Source: Cordylochernes scorpioides
Lineage: Eukaryota; Arthropoda; Arachnida; Pseudoscorpiones; Chernetidae
Direction: 5' to 3'
Length of the DNA: 64,000 bases
NCBI GenBank assembly: GCA_030710605.1
Contig: CP092863.1
Span: forward strand, 105,696,099 to 105,760,098
This document shows, in pieces, positions 15,001 through 22,322 of the stretch; position 1 is the first letter of the stretch, and every line of letters begins with the position of its first letter. The notes under the pieces are model-generated. The model was not told the origin of the DNA, searched no databases, and saw only the letters and a list, made by a program, of their open reading frames with translations. Both the position numbers and the translations under genes were made by a program.

Positions 15001-17918
15001 CCACAACCATCACGACTGATGTTGATGGCACGAGCAAAGAACCCGACTCCGATAAACTTGAGTCAACATCCCCAGAAACTGCGGATACAGTCACCGTGGT
15101 AACTAAAACCACAACCATCGTGAGTGAGATTGACGGCACTCCTTCATCTGAGAAAATAACAACCGAAACTAAAGAAATAAAGGATGGAGTCGAAACGATC
15201 AAGACGACAGAAAAAGTAGCAACCGTCGAGGATGAAAAAGAAACGAGCGTGGTGACTACAACATCTACTGTCAAGACTGAGATTGTTGTCAAGGATGATG
15301 ACCACAAGGAACGAGAAACGATTGAGACATGTGAAGATGAGAGCGTCAAAACAATCACAAAAGTTACTGAGAAAGTGATAACTGAAATTCCAGCGGTGGA
15401 CGAGGTGGTGGATAAGAAAACCGAAATTTCCATGGAAAGATCGGAAACCCCGGTGGAAGCGGAGAAAGGTGAGGAGATCTCGAAGGTAGTAACCACGACT
15501 ACCAAAGTTATTACGACCGTAAAGTCTGGAGAGGATGTCTCTACGACCCATAAGGAAGAAAGTATTTCAAGCACGACCAAAGAAAAGGAAATCGTAATGA
15601 CAACGATCACGACCGATTCATCGAGTGTTGCGAAAGACGAAACCATTGAGGGCGATAAAGTGATCACCAAGGAGGAAGAAACGATTGTGGTCGAATCGAC
15701 AGCCGAGCATGGAAAGATGGCTATCTCCGAAAAAGAAAAGCAGATTATAGAAGAAATAACTCACGAAGATGCATTGAAGAAGGTTTCCGAACTCGAAAAA
15801 AGTCTGGAAAAGGCTAAAGAGATGGCCCTCGAGCTTGAAAAGGAAATTAAAGAAGAGAGTTCTTCTATTGAAAAGGAAACTTCCAGCAAAGGTGAGGAGG
15901 ATGTCGAGACGGCCAAGTTACTGGGACAAATAAAAGACATCGAGCAGAGTGAAAAAGTTCTAATGAAGGAGATGGAAGAAAAGGGTGAAAAGGTATCAAC
16001 GATAACCTCAGTTACCACCGAGAAGACAACTGTGGCGGGAGAGCAGAAGCAAGAGTTTATCACCACGGTAGTTAAGGAAGAAGTTAAATTAGAGCAGCAT
16101 AAAGCGGCAGATGAGTCGATTAAGGGACTAGAAAAACCTGTTGGGGAAAAAGGCCTGAAAGAAGTAGAACCGTCGGAAGAATCCCTGGGGGATACTGAAG
16201 AGAAAGAAGCCACTTTAGACGAAATTTCAGAAGTCCCTGACGATGGACTTGACATCAGTAGGGAGATGACAACGTCCATGCTTCTGGAAAGAGTGAGCAC
16301 TCCAGAGGAGATATCGGAGGTTGGGGAGGAACTGGCCACAGATGAGCAGGTGTCCACCAAAGAGAGCGCTGACGGCAAGGAATCTACCAAAGTCACCACC
16401 AAAATGGTGACTCACAAGGTAGTCATTAAAGAGGGTCCAGAAATCAAAAGAGAGGAGGAAGAGCTGCATCGCGACAGCCCGGACAGGGACGACGACTCGA
16501 GGTCCCAGATTGTCAGCGAGCGGGACGGCCGGGTGACCATCGACCGAGCGGCGGTCATGAAAGAGATCCAGCAGGTCGTCGAGACCTCCGTCCACCGCAT
16601 TAAGGAGATCAAAGAAATGGAGATAGTCGAACCCGAGGAAAAAGATTCTTTAACCGGATCAACGGGAAAACTAGAGAAAGACCTGTCCAACGACTCGCTG
16701 GAAGAACTAGCTGGGAAATACGATACGAAACATCGAGAATTAGAAACGATCGAATCACTCTCCAGGGAGGGAACTTCGAAGACAGAGACCAAAACGGAGA
16801 CGACTACCTCTAGCAAAACAAGTGCTGTTACTTCCACCTCATCACATATCGAAACTGCATCTTCCCAAAAGCGCGAGACCACGGATGAACAAGTAGAGAT
16901 CGTTTCGAAATCGGCAAGCGTAGAAGCCAAAACTCAAGAAGCTGGATTCACCCTCAAGCATACGGCGACGGAGTCGTCATCGATGGAAACGCAGGGCGAT
17001 GAATCTTCAAGATCCGAGATGTCATCCAGCACAGAAATGAAGCAATCCACCAGCTCGCCGCGGAGGACGCCATCGCCGAAGAAATCCCCTAAGAAGAAGA
17101 AGGAAAAGCGTGTCAAAAAGGTAACTCGGACCGTGATCGAGACTTCCAGCGCCGGCGAAATTCTGAAGCAAAGCGTCGAGACCTTCTACGTGATGAGCGA
17201 CGACTCTCCTGAAAAACCGGAAGCGCATGAAGGTGACGACGAGGAAGAAGAAGATGATGAAGGCGTCTCAGAGAGGGAATCCTCCTACAGCTCAGCCACC
17301 AGTAGGGAAGATTCAAGCCAACAGGGTAAAGAACATATCGCTAAATCACAATCAACGAGAGAGGAAGAGGAGAAAGATCCCAAAGACGAATCCTCAACTT
17401 CGGGGCAAAAGGATTTCAACGTCGAAGAAGCTTGGGGGAAACCAATGGGCCTGCCATCCCCTCCAGATCCCGACAACGCGGAACCTAAACCTAACACACG
17501 CAAAACAGGTAATCGTTCCTCCAACAACGCCTCGCCGGTCAAGACGACGAAATCCTCGAAGGGGAGCAGCGCGCCCATCTATATGGACCTCACCTATGTC
17601 CCGCACCACGCTGACTCGCAGTACTGTGACATCGAGTTCTTCCAGCGCGTCCGAGCCAGATACTACGTCTTTAGCGGCACCAACCCGAGCAAGGAGGTGT
17701 TCCAAGCACTCCTTGAAGCAAAGAAGACATGGGACGATCCTGACGCGGAAGTGACAGTCATCCCGACCTACGAAACCGACGCCCTCGGCTACTGGATGGT
17801 GTCGAACCAAGAACAATTGGCCAAGTACAAGATTGACGTAGCCCCATCTGCCAGCCGGTGCACCATCAATCTTCAGGATCACGAGACGAGTTGTGCGGCA
17901 TATAGGGTAGAGTTTTAA
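3..17918 (+). CDS. futsch: Futsch / MAP1B-like microtubule-associated protein, 5'-partial giant exon
   Basis: The frame is open from the left edge, with no in-window start, to a TAA at 17916-17918: about 5,970 codons without an intron. The last ~113 residues (from about 17575) form the conserved MAP1 light-chain domain, with motifs such as DLTYVPHH, RVRARYYVFSG, PSASRCTINLQDHETSC and a terminal YRVEF. This domain and the huge repetitive acidic body are typical of arthropod Futsch. Known family role: binding and stabilising microtubules in neurons, axon growth and synapse organisation. Order: about 150-aa acidic coiled-coil-like units (12-5720), a long KE-rich region (5900-10800), a Thr/Val repeat array (11200-15260), a Ser/Lys-rich basic stretch (about 17050-17130, SPRRTPSPKKSPKKKKEKR), then the light-chain domain. 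The heavy-chain N-terminus must lie upstream of the window. The single huge exon resembles fly futsch. Identity is confident; the exact 5' limit of the exon is unknown. Confidence 0.5.
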   Translation, partial: KEVEEDIEETITKAVNEFLTKEREYEIIQEIEDAIKNEPKGGRNTEKIIEDFGKKVEACLLEVAEKDAKNEEEKEARKLIMIEVAERIIIKMTTKFLSQIEGAITNEEEDTKEISEKETEKEKPLPTELKEEIKEEVDSVEKEPSEKKDIKTEEEVEEDIEDIIATAVSDFLTKEREDEIIKEIEDTIKNEPKEGRSTEKIIEDFGKKIEACLLEMAEKDAKNEEEKEARKLIMIEVAERIVIKLTPKFLGQIEGAITKEDEETTEISEKETEKEKTLPTEMREEIKEEAESGEKEPSEQKVSKTEEVEEDIEDIIATAVNDFLTKEREDEIIKEIEDSIKNEPKGGRSTEKIIEDFGKKIEACLLEMAEKDAKNEEEKEARKLIMIEVAERIVIKMTPKFLGQIEGAITKEDEETTEISEKETEKEKTLPTEIKEEAESGEKEPSEQKVSKTEEEVEEDIEDIIATAVNDFLTKEREDEIIKEIEDSIKNEPKEGRSTEKIIEDFGKKIEACLLEVAEKDAKNEEEKEARKLIMIEVAERIVIKMTTKFLGQIEGAITKEEEDTKEISEKETEKEKTLPTEIKEEVESVEKEPSEKKDIKTEEEVEEDIEDIIATAVSDFLTKEREDEIIKEIEDTIKNEPKGGRNTEKIIEDFGKKIEACLLEVAEKDAKNEEEKEARKLIMIEVAERIVIKMTTKFLGQIEVAITKKEEDTKEISEKETEREKTLPTEIKEEVESVEKEPSEKKDIKTEEEVEEDIEDIIATAVSDFLTKEREDEIIKEIEDTIKNEPKGGRNTEKIIEDFGKKIEACLLEVAEKDAKNEEEKEARKLIMIEVAERIVIKMTTKFLGQIEGAITKEEEDTKEISEKEMEKEKTLPTELKEEIKDHAESVEKEPSEKKDIKTEEKVEEDIEDIIATAVSDFLTKEREDEIIKEIEDTIKNEPKGGRSTEKIIEDFGKKIEACLLEMAEKDAKNEEEKEVRKLIMIEVAERIVIKMTTKFLGQIEGAITKEEKDTKEISEKETEKEKTLPTEIKEEIKKEVESGEKEPSEKRVSKTEEVEEDIEDIIATAVNDFLTKEREDEIIKEIEDSIKNEPKGGRNTEKIIEDFGKKIEACLLEVAEKDAKNEEEKEARKLIMIEVAERIVIKMTTKFLGQIEGAITKEEEDTKEISEKETEKEKTLPTELKEEIKDHAESVEKEPSEKKDIKTEEEVEEDIEDMIATAVSDFLTKEREDEIIQEIENAIKNEPKGGRSTEKIIQDFGKKIEACLLELAEKDTANEEEKEARKLIMMEVAERIVIKMTMKFLSQIEGKTPKDDEDIKEISEKEAEEDIEETIAKAVNAFFTKERENKIIQEIEDAIKNEPKGGRSTEMIIEDERKKAEVCLLEVAEKDITNEEEKEARKLIMIEIVERIFNKITMKFTVLDRDIGEKEMDKEKKPSTDLKEVEVKEEIKKEESKIVETESAAQKSTELEEESKEDIKEKITTELNEFFTKEVEDEIIQEVEDAIKNEPKEGRSTEIIIKDIRKKVEVGLLEMLEKEITDEVEKEIRKIILIEIVERVFIKITTKFTSEVEEIKKTTTPEMDKEKKLPAELKEEETKEIMEKEETKVSEKEPDETLTIGVEEEMEDEDMKDRITKEVNAYFTKEVEDEIFQEVKDAIENEPEEGRSIKIIIEDIRKKFESGLLQLLEKEVTDEIEREIRKLILIEITERIFVKISKTFSYDEDISEEIKKPKEVAEKEPEKTIVSRIEEPEEFSRKKLEEPKPYDATTSKSNEEARKLVSESTEKEIEEKISKFLEEEEEEKEFRKKMTADLTEYFRKEIEEDIVKEVKAAVENEPKGGRSPEQVIEEIKRKFQSGIDELAEKETSEEKEKEIKKAVIKEITDTIFSEITTRFAEGVDKVEAEIKKKREAREEKIEKDADSKEISEEFKTEISDEAETEKEIEKEIVESMEKEKVPKKAIPTEVIDYYTAEMYEEIIDITINRLIKEPKVREAVKEKISDVELEEILKEEIEEEYSDMFQREVVIAVDETLAEILRTRSQEEISKEIERYNILQTIETICTGLTEKISKRGFKKFVKEPEEKTVVVKTTEVTAKDIKDDEEPIKKDIEVSVQAEPDHVVAEKAETLSKEMDEKDEVATKEEPEEKIKIIKETEVSKISTDVSSKESKDDVAEHDIEKDVEEMVEKDLVKEDSKVAVEIESKVTKIEKDIKEVDKSAKESEEIDEKKEVLEDETEKIKEILVTEEKEAEEEKVEKKVLEKELDAARAIDSDISKDDKVAEKEMVSKIDKEIKPEEKEPRKEKLEVEDTSSEEIEEITHKEAVEIGTLEKEDTKLSKVKTLKEDIKHEVEAEEKVPGKEIQKDGEAKTSGREKDVIKEVAKEKVPEDDTFKDTVATVETEITVITKIKEEIPKETKESDEKKVEESTVKETTEVIEKVVAKEVEATEKIVKEPTKISDEEEQVPIKEKSPTGTQEVTPVDEGKTSEIILKETIEMIEGVKEDKAPSVKEVSLSEVTETAEKVEVRKEKTPVEEETLTITDKKNEKDEQDEQISKDSEAESLTVTKKLVTAVSDGEKDIQGEVLATRKAEKIVEMPSKEDKKSDEEEAIPKPDETKYTLKEESIDVEIKEIALEKETREPEEILHLDKEKDVPQKEEAVEDIAKEIPEKGVEIDASEKPSDDTGYTLKEFLEATIEMKDFEKIAESEPTKSKETVEKEDSKVVVEEVPKKEVEIETPKLSSEEAIAKPLETIDSKDTKEHIDVSEKVSVKSDIEEDILKSPKEEKAEDLERDAQSKEPVEVTKEIAEKAAVKTSDVDSKKESKLKEEGKEIKPDEIKKEFEPTPLVELSAEVAEIELELIGIELEDVVKEKPQELQKETIKEVKASVLDEPVQEVEKESMKTKEDEKIEKSPSTEIIKEAKEEVKETEKAIEMVVETQIEKETTVLKDGDKDSDGERKEIKEITTLVCETKVEPKDIVITPKDGHTPESDKETTVEMVVETKAIIPSLSEIKPAETKDITQEEGKEMVAEKETKDKPKSPDGKVVTQITEKEIIEIKEKTPSKDDGIKKEPEDLEIQEEITKDIRTLDAGKETPKDMAKKEAGDVKMETKEETGEEKDADKETEEKKLTKIEDTKELETKIEAITKEETKKLESEKEAPKADKEPKEIIKEVEITTTTFEVKSEAMEEDKDDLVKTEETVAKSDEVSIEMIHKEEIKTIGKEEIPVEKIEKTIEYTMQILEEPKKAEETIIQQELGKIKMEKSPEEKELDKVPSRKSSKEDILKDHEDDDKVVTKTEKITVTEIIEKTQEDKEPSRKFSKEEILKDHEDDEKVGTRSEKLTVTEVIETKQSEEDSKDITQAEKIDILKVESDISEEEGAAYVDRVIEMHSEVKKDDAGKVKDEKPSKEEEIIIMSVKEDLKAKPKEATEADKSAAKEVKAPEEKTIERVSSPEEPTQKEIETKETTLKITKVDVSPKEKTFDSKERIVIEKELSEDLGRQAEEKEVEKPESVVKEDKKPKDDIDDVATVEKVTITKVTTVTTESKPEEGKDIEQKERAKMPAMVEDVTLDKEGKDVEKVIEVHTTTETREILTTKEEPKIPSGKSSPTKDITPSHEEEPKTETEKKITPDQDTGTIITEIRKITTTTTEKVIEEPSEDEVVERIPPSSMETQRTMSPSSEIITTEVREIKDGIETVKTTEKVTTVDDEKETSVVTKTVESKPLMDSDDKETRKELDTDKLESTSPETVDTVTVVTKTTTITTDDGTSKEPDSDKLESTSPETVDTVTVVTKTTTIVSEIDGIPSSEKITTETKEIKDGVETIKTTEKLTAVEDEEETSVVLKTVESKQVVESDDKEASIEPDSDKLESTSPEAMDTVTVVTKITTITTDDGTSKEPDSDKLVSTPETVDTVTVITKTTTIVSEIDGTPSSEKITTETTEIKDGVETIKTTEKLTAVEDEEETIVLMKTVESLAAVESDDKGTKKEPDFDKLEPTSPETLDTVTVVTKTTTITTDDGTSKEPDSDKLESTPETVDTVTVVTKATTITTDVDGTSKEPDSDKLESTPETVDTVTVVTKTTTITTDDGTSKEPDSDKLESTSPETVDTVTVVTKTTTITTDVDGTSKEPDSDKLESAPETVDTVTAVTKTTSIVSEIDGTPSSEKITTETKEIKDGVETIKTTEKLATVEDEKETSVVTKTVDSKQVVETSKEPDSDKLESTSPETVDTVTVETKTTTITNDVDGTSKEPDSDKLESAPETADTVTVVTKTTSIVSEIDGTPSSEKITTETKEIKDGVETIKTTEKVTTAEDEKETSVVMRTVESKQVVETSKEPDSDKLESTSPETVDTVTVVTKTTTITTDVDGTSKEPDSDKLESTSPETVDTVTVVTKTTTIVSEIDGTPSSEKITTETKEIKDGIETIKTTEKIATVEDEIETSVVTKTVESKQVVESDDKEASKEPDSDKLESTSPETVDTVTVVTETTTITTDDGTSKEPDSDKLESTPETVDTVTVVTKTTTIVSEIDGTPSSEKITTETKEIKDGVETIKTTEKLTTVEDEEETSVVMKTVESLAAVESDEKEVRKEPDSDKLESAPETMDTVTVVTKTTTITTDVDGTSKEPDSDKLETTSPETMDTVTVVTKTTTITTDVDGTSKETDSDKLESTSPETVDTVTVVTKTTTITADVDGTSKEPDSDKLESAPETVDTVTVVTKTTTIVSEIDGIPSSEKITTETKEIKDGVETIKTTEKLTAVEDEDETSVVMKTVESKQVVESDDKEASKEPDSDKLESTPETVDTVTVVTKTTTIVSEIDGIPSSEKITTETKEIKDGVETIKTTEKLTAVEDEDETSVVMKTFESKQVVESDDKEASKEPDSDKLESTSPETMDTVTVVTKTTTITTDDGTSKEPDSDMLEPTTPETVDTVTVVTKTTTITTDVDGTSKEPDSDKLESTSPETVDTVTVVTKTTTITTDDGTSKEPDSDKLEPTTPETVDTVTVVTKTTTITTDVDGTSKEPDSDKLESTSPETADTVTVVTKTTTIVSEIDGTPSSEKITTETKEIKDGVETIKTTEKVATVEDEKETSVVTTTSTVKTEIVVKDDDHKERETIETCEDESVKTITKVTEKVITEIPAVDEVVDKKTEISMERSETPVEAEKGEEISKVVTTTTKVITTVKSGEDVSTTHKEESISSTTKEKEIVMTTITTDSSSVAKDETIEGDKVITKEEETIVVESTAEHGKMAISEKEKQIIEEITHEDALKKVSELEKSLEKAKEMALELEKEIKEESSSIEKETSSKGEEDVETAKLLGQIKDIEQSEKVLMKEMEEKGEKVSTITSVTTEKTTVAGEQKQEFITTVVKEEVKLEQHKAADESIKGLEKPVGEKGLKEVEPSEESLGDTEEKEATLDEISEVPDDGLDISREMTTSMLLERVSTPEEISEVGEELATDEQVSTKESADGKESTKVTTKMVTHKVVIKEGPEIKREEEELHRDSPDRDDDSRSQIVSERDGRVTIDRAAVMKEIQQVVETSVHRIKEIKEMEIVEPEEKDSLTGSTGKLEKDLSNDSLEELAGKYDTKHRELETIESLSREGTSKTETKTETTTSSKTSAVTSTSSHIETASSQKRETTDEQVEIVSKSASVEAKTQEAGFTLKHTATESSSMETQGDESSRSEMSSSTEMKQSTSSPRRTPSPKKSPKKKKEKRVKKVTRTVIETSSAGEILKQSVETFYVMSDDSPEKPEAHEGDDEEEEDDEGVSERESSYSSATSREDSSQQGKEHIAKSQSTREEEEKDPKDESSTSGQKDFNVEEAWGKPMGLPSPPDPDNAEPKPNTRKTGNRSSNNASPVKTTKSSKGSSAPIYMDLTYVPHHADSQYCDIEFFQRVRARYYVFSGTNPSKEVFQALLEAKKTWDDPDAEVTVIPTYETDALGYWMVSNQEQLAKYKIDVAPSASRCTINLQDHETSCAAYRVEF
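12..5720 (+). repeat. Intragenic array of ~150-aa acidic repeat units
   Basis: Units begin with EEDIEDIIATAV or a variant, near positions 12, 472, 925, 1372, 1819, 2266, 2725, 3178, 3637 and 3990. Spacing is 447-460 bp for the first nine; the tenth starts after only about 353 bp. Each unit contains FLTKEREDEIIKEIED, KNEPKGGRSTEKIIEDFGKK and EARKLIMIEVAERI motifs. Units 2-9 are nearly identical at DNA level. Later units (about 4430, 4880 and 5440) diverge steadily but keep the NEP(K/E)xGRS core. Predicted character: charged helical segments. All length changes are multiples of three, so the frame is kept. Confidence 0.5.
11200..15260 (+). repeat. Intragenic Thr/Val-rich repeat array with higher-order structure
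   Basis: The short unit of about 33-36 codons reads SKEPDSDKLES-(TS)PETVDTVTVVTKTTTI. It recurs more than twenty times. Some copies are followed by TTDVDG and others by a longer insert, VSEIDGTPSSEKITTETKE, ending TVESKQVVESDDKEA. Short and long units alternate irregularly, as expected from unequal exchange. The array is unrelated in sequence to the N-terminal array. No function can be assigned; many Ser/Thr next to acidic residues suggest a phosphorylatable spacer. Confidence 0.5.
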
Positions 17919-18652
17919 TGGAACCCAAAAAATATATATTTAAGAAAATCTTCTTTCTCTTTCTCTCTACTACTACTACTACTATCTCTCTCTATATCTC
18001 AATTTCTTTCTGCACAGACACTTTTTAAGAAACTCTCCCTTCTTTGGTTGTTGTTGTTGTTCTTTCCTAACGCCACCCTCTTCCCATCCTTACATGCCCT
18101 CCCCACAAAAAAAAAAGACAAAAACTGTGATGACTCTATGAATTTTTTGTTTGTTAAAAGACTGAATTTTTTTTTTTCATTATTATTATTATTTTGCTAA
18201 GAATTACTTATAAAATAGGATATATCTATAGTAAACTCTCTATTATTATATTCTATATTTAAAATATATATATGTATAACAAAATTCAAAGAATATGCGG
18301 CTTGTGAATGTGCATAGATAATGCAGAAAAAAAAATTACTCATATGCCGTCATTTTATCTATTACTCATCAGCTCCTTTTAGTGCCTCATGTACTTCTAA
18401 AAAAGTGATAAAATTCGAGGAAGGGAAAAACTGGTTTCAAAAAAAAAAAACTTGCAAGCAAAAGAGAACGATATTATGTTTCATCCTAATTAAAATTTCA
18501 TTTTTAATTAAATTCTTTCATTGCGTTTTTTTTTTTCATATATATTAATAAAAGTAGCAAAAAAAAGGGAAAAATATTCAAAATTGTGTTTAAAAACTAT
18601 ATGAATAGATAATTTATGTTTTACGGTGCCAAGATATGGTGTGATAAATAAA
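17919..18652 (+). other. Likely 3' UTR of the futsch homologue
   Basis: Directly after the stop come CT, ACT and CTAT simple repeats (about 17955-18000), a TTG run (about 18047-18060) and several A and T runs. Candidate polyadenylation signals AATAAA are at 18547-18552 and 18647-18652. No other reading frame here is convincing. The 3' end is inferred; no cleavage site can be proven from sequence. Confidence 0.5.
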
Positions 18653-21600
18653 CATGCACTGCCTACTTAAGAATATATACATGATTTGAAAAGGGAATTC
18701 ATCATAAGCATCAATGAAAAATTATTAAAATATTATGACCATAGTTGATCTGCTATTTTTGGCTATAGTATAAGAAAATTCTATATTTTGAAAAATAGAA
18801 ATTTTATATATAATACCTCATTTTAATAGGGAATCTTTTTTAAAAGGAAACTATATAATATAAAATATTACATTAATTTAAGGATTCTTTGAAACCTAAT
18901 TTTTCTAATTATGTTAATACTTCAAAAATACTAAAATAGATATAGTCTTGTCTTTAATTCCTATTTACATAAGTAATTATATATATAAAGTCTTCCCTAC
19001 CTTGGATGTAAAATTATATTTTGAAACTAAAAATTTGAAAAAAAAAAGTTATTTTGTGAAATAAGAAGAAATTAATTGAAAATACAAGAAAAAAATAGTG
19101 TACTTAGATTAAATTATCTTTATATTAAAGGTAATTTTAAGAATGAGAAAAGTAAATGAAATTTTGTTCAATTTATTTTTATTATATGCGTTTTTTTTTT
19201 TTTTTTTGTGAATATATTAAATTTGAATGTGATTATTTTTTTAACATTTCTATATATATTGTAAAAAAAAAACTAAAATGAAACATGTCATTTTGATTGC
19301 AAATTTAGATATTGAAAATAAAAATTTGAAAAAAAAAAACTAGAACTGTCATAGTAGATCTATTGGAAAAAAAAATTGGAAACTTTATAACTTTTTATTG
19401 AAATATAATTTGTAAATAATTTTAGCTTACAAAACTGTTCGCTATAAATTATTCATATATTGCTTGCGAAATTGTATCTCTTATTTTATTTAAACCAAAA
19501 TTGTAATTATTATAAAAATAAATCTCATCCTTCAAAAAGTATAATTTTTTAAACCCTAAACAAATTTCGAATTATTCCACAAAATAATTACACCACGCCA
19601 AATATATAGCTAATGTTTAAACTAATTACTTATATTTTATATATATAAACACAATTTGTTTTGTATTGTCTCTTTAAAATAATGCATTTTAATGTAATTT
19701 ATAAATAATTGATCTACATGTATATATTGGATTATATTTTGTTCTAAAATATTATTAACTAATTTTGAACTCTGATATATTAAATATGGCTAATTATTTT
19801 AAAATTTAATGAATTTGCACGAGTATATATATATATACATATATATATTGGTGTATATATTTTAAAATAATTAGTTATATATTTAATATATTATATATCA
19901 TAATTTTATTTTTAAAACAATTTTATATATTTTGTATTTATTCGATATTTGGATAGCTCAATAGAACAAATAAATTTTGCTCAACCTAAATTAAAACAAC
20001 CTAATATACTCCATATCACTTATTATTTAAATAATTAAAAGCTGAATTAGGCTAAAATATAATGTACTTTAATTAATGTACTAATTTAATATTTAAATAA
20101 TTCTGTCAGAGTCAATATTATTGATTGTAAATCTATTTTGCAATATCCTGCAGAAATAATTACTTCGACATAAGATTTAGGCTGGAAATTTAAAATTTTA
20201 CCTTTCATAAAGTATTTTGTTAGGGTATGCCTTAAAATGACGATTGTATAAAGTTATATATAAAGAGAAAGTTTAAACGTTATTGATATCCTGTTACATA
20301 GGAGAAATGCATATATTTTCTTATATAAATACAAGCTTATTTTCTTTTATCTAACTATAGGTTTGCTTTTGATTTTATATAATGTTCAGCATAAAAAGCA
20401 AATATTAAAAGAAATCGAAAATGTGTTACTTACTATCTACTGTGTAGATAATATATTTAGTTTTTCTTGGATTTTTTTTACATGGTTAAAGCACTACTTA
20501 AAATGTGTTTTCTTCCATATAAAATGAAACATATATCGTGTGCTATATAGGTAAATTGATTTTTAGTGATTGCAGACGAAAAATTAAAATGTCTAAAAAT
20601 ATTATTTTAAAAAGTATTATAAAATAATTTGCAGATGGTAATAAAATTATTTAATTATTTGCTATATAAATCCATATTTTGAAATATTATATAAATATTT
20701 ATAACTTTTTATAAATAATTTCCTTTTACAGAAGAAAAACAAAACAAAAAAGAACAATTTTACAAAAAATTTATATGTTCTAAAGTATATTCAATATTTA
20801 TTGAAAAGAAGAAAATTAAAGAGAAGAGAAAAAAAACAATTGAAAGTTTTACTATAAACTCTACAAGATAAACACCTTCAAGAAAATGAAGAAAATATCA
20901 AGCTGATCCTGTTCACTAATATATAATATGAGAATTATGATGAATAAATTAATTAATAATATATTGATGATGCGATATTGGAAATAATTGATAAGAATAT
21001 AATCATCCCCCCCCCCCCCCCCCCCCACACACACACACAAAAATTTGATTTTATAGTTTGATGTGCTCAAAAAAAACCCTTTGAACATCTTTAAATTGAT
21101 TTAATCAAGAAAACCAAAGTAATAATCATACCTACATTATGCTCTACAAGATTATCAAAGAAGTAATTATATTTTCAACAAGATGGATGATTTTGAATAA
21201 ATTCTTCATTAAATGAAAAAATATATATAAATGTTTCAATAAATTGTATAGGCATCACATTTTTCGTTTGCAATTGTGAAAAAAAACGATCCCCCTAAGT
21301 GTTTAATTGAAATTTTAAATATATATATACGCTTTCAGGGTTTCCGAAATATAAAAATATTTATATTAAACACGATATATAATCTATTTTATATGGAAAA
21401 TAAACAGCAACATTAAATAATAAATTGCATTCTTAAATTTTTAAATTATACAAACTATTGCTAGGAATATGAAAATAACTTTACTTCCACTTCACATAAA
21501 CTTCCAATTTAAAAAAAAAATATAGGACTATATAAATAAAACTCAAAATATAAATACAATTCTATATATTATCAATTACATTTTTTTATATATATTTAAG

Positions 21601-22100
21601 TTTGACTTGTAATATTATTTCATGTATAATCTTTCTCTATAAATGTATTTATATTATTCTCTGTGAAATATTCATATTTTGAATTTTTTTTTCTATATTT
21701 GGTAAAGTGAATGGCCGCGGCTAGACGGCGCTGACTGTGTGGCTTTCTTTTGGTTGGTCTCAGTTGGAAGATCACGTCGTAATCATCATCATCATCATCT
21801 CGCCCTAGCGATGGCAACTATTACAATATGATGATCCGTAGTCCTGCACCTTCAATTTAATGTTGTGCGTTACATAACTGGTTGTTTATTCCCCCCTATA
21901 CGACATTATTTTGTATATAGGCTGATGTTTTATGTTGTAAAAGGCTCTTTGCTAATAAATGCTTCCTGCTAAAACATTGGTGTCTGATCCTTTGTTTTTT
22001 TAATTACATTATCATCTTTTATCACTTTTTTTTTTGTCTGTTGGGTTTTTATTTGCATATAATCAATATTACGATGCACTAGCGCGCCATCTGTTATCAA
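18653..22100. other. AT-rich intergenic spacer, no gene seen
   Basis: Very AT-rich sequence with many TATATA and poly-A/T runs and no credible coding frame. It includes a 20-base C tract at 21007-21026 followed by an AC run (to about 21039), and an ATC run near 21782. A moderately GC-rich stretch at 21710-21840 and an AATAAA near 21954 resemble a retroelement end, but I could not define borders. Confidence 0.5.
21007..21039. repeat. Poly-C tract joined to AC dinucleotide repeat
   Basis: Twenty consecutive C residues run directly into about six AC units. This is a low-complexity tract prone to slippage and sequencing error; the exact length should not be trusted. Confidence 0.5.
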
Positions 22101-22322
22101 ATTACGAAACTATTTTAGACGCGTAATATTATTTTTATCACTATAAAAGGAAGTTCCAAAAATGCAATATAACAGCGGTATGGTAGATTAAACTGGCGAA
22201 ACCGCTGGGAGGGTTCACCACTGATGAGCCAGGCCCTCCCTTTAATTTTTCCATTGCAGTAAGGGCAGTAGAAATTGTTTAATTTTTAAAAGAATATTAC
22301 GCGTCTAAAATAGTTTCGTAAT
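22101..22322. mobile_element. 222-bp MITE with perfect 30-bp TIRs and a conserved central hairpin
   Basis: The termini 22101-22130 and 22293-22322 are perfect inverted repeats of 30 bp (ATTACGAAACTATTTTAGAC and ten more). The middle (about 22186-22262) carries a GC-rich hairpin, stem GGGAGGG/CCCTCCC around TTCACCACTGATGAGCC, followed by CATTGCAGTAAG. The same central motif recurs at 35185-35270 and 62700-62766. No transposase is present, so it is non-autonomous. Confidence 0.5.

Noticed and set aside
10895..15670. Antisense protein-coding gene opposite futsch
   Set aside because: The frame mirrors a repetitive sense array with biased codon use; its product is low-complexity Val/Ser/Thr text with no domain.
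21717..21978. Solo LTR near the AATAAA at 21954
   Set aside because: The end resembles an LTR but no 5' terminus, target duplication or second copy could be found.
22186..22262. Hammerhead ribozyme, suggested by CTGATGAG and an upstream GAAAC
   Set aside because: In a type II layout only about five bases would remain for stem I. Copy 2 lacks the GAAA box and copy 3 has TTGATGA, so the core is not conserved as a hammerhead.
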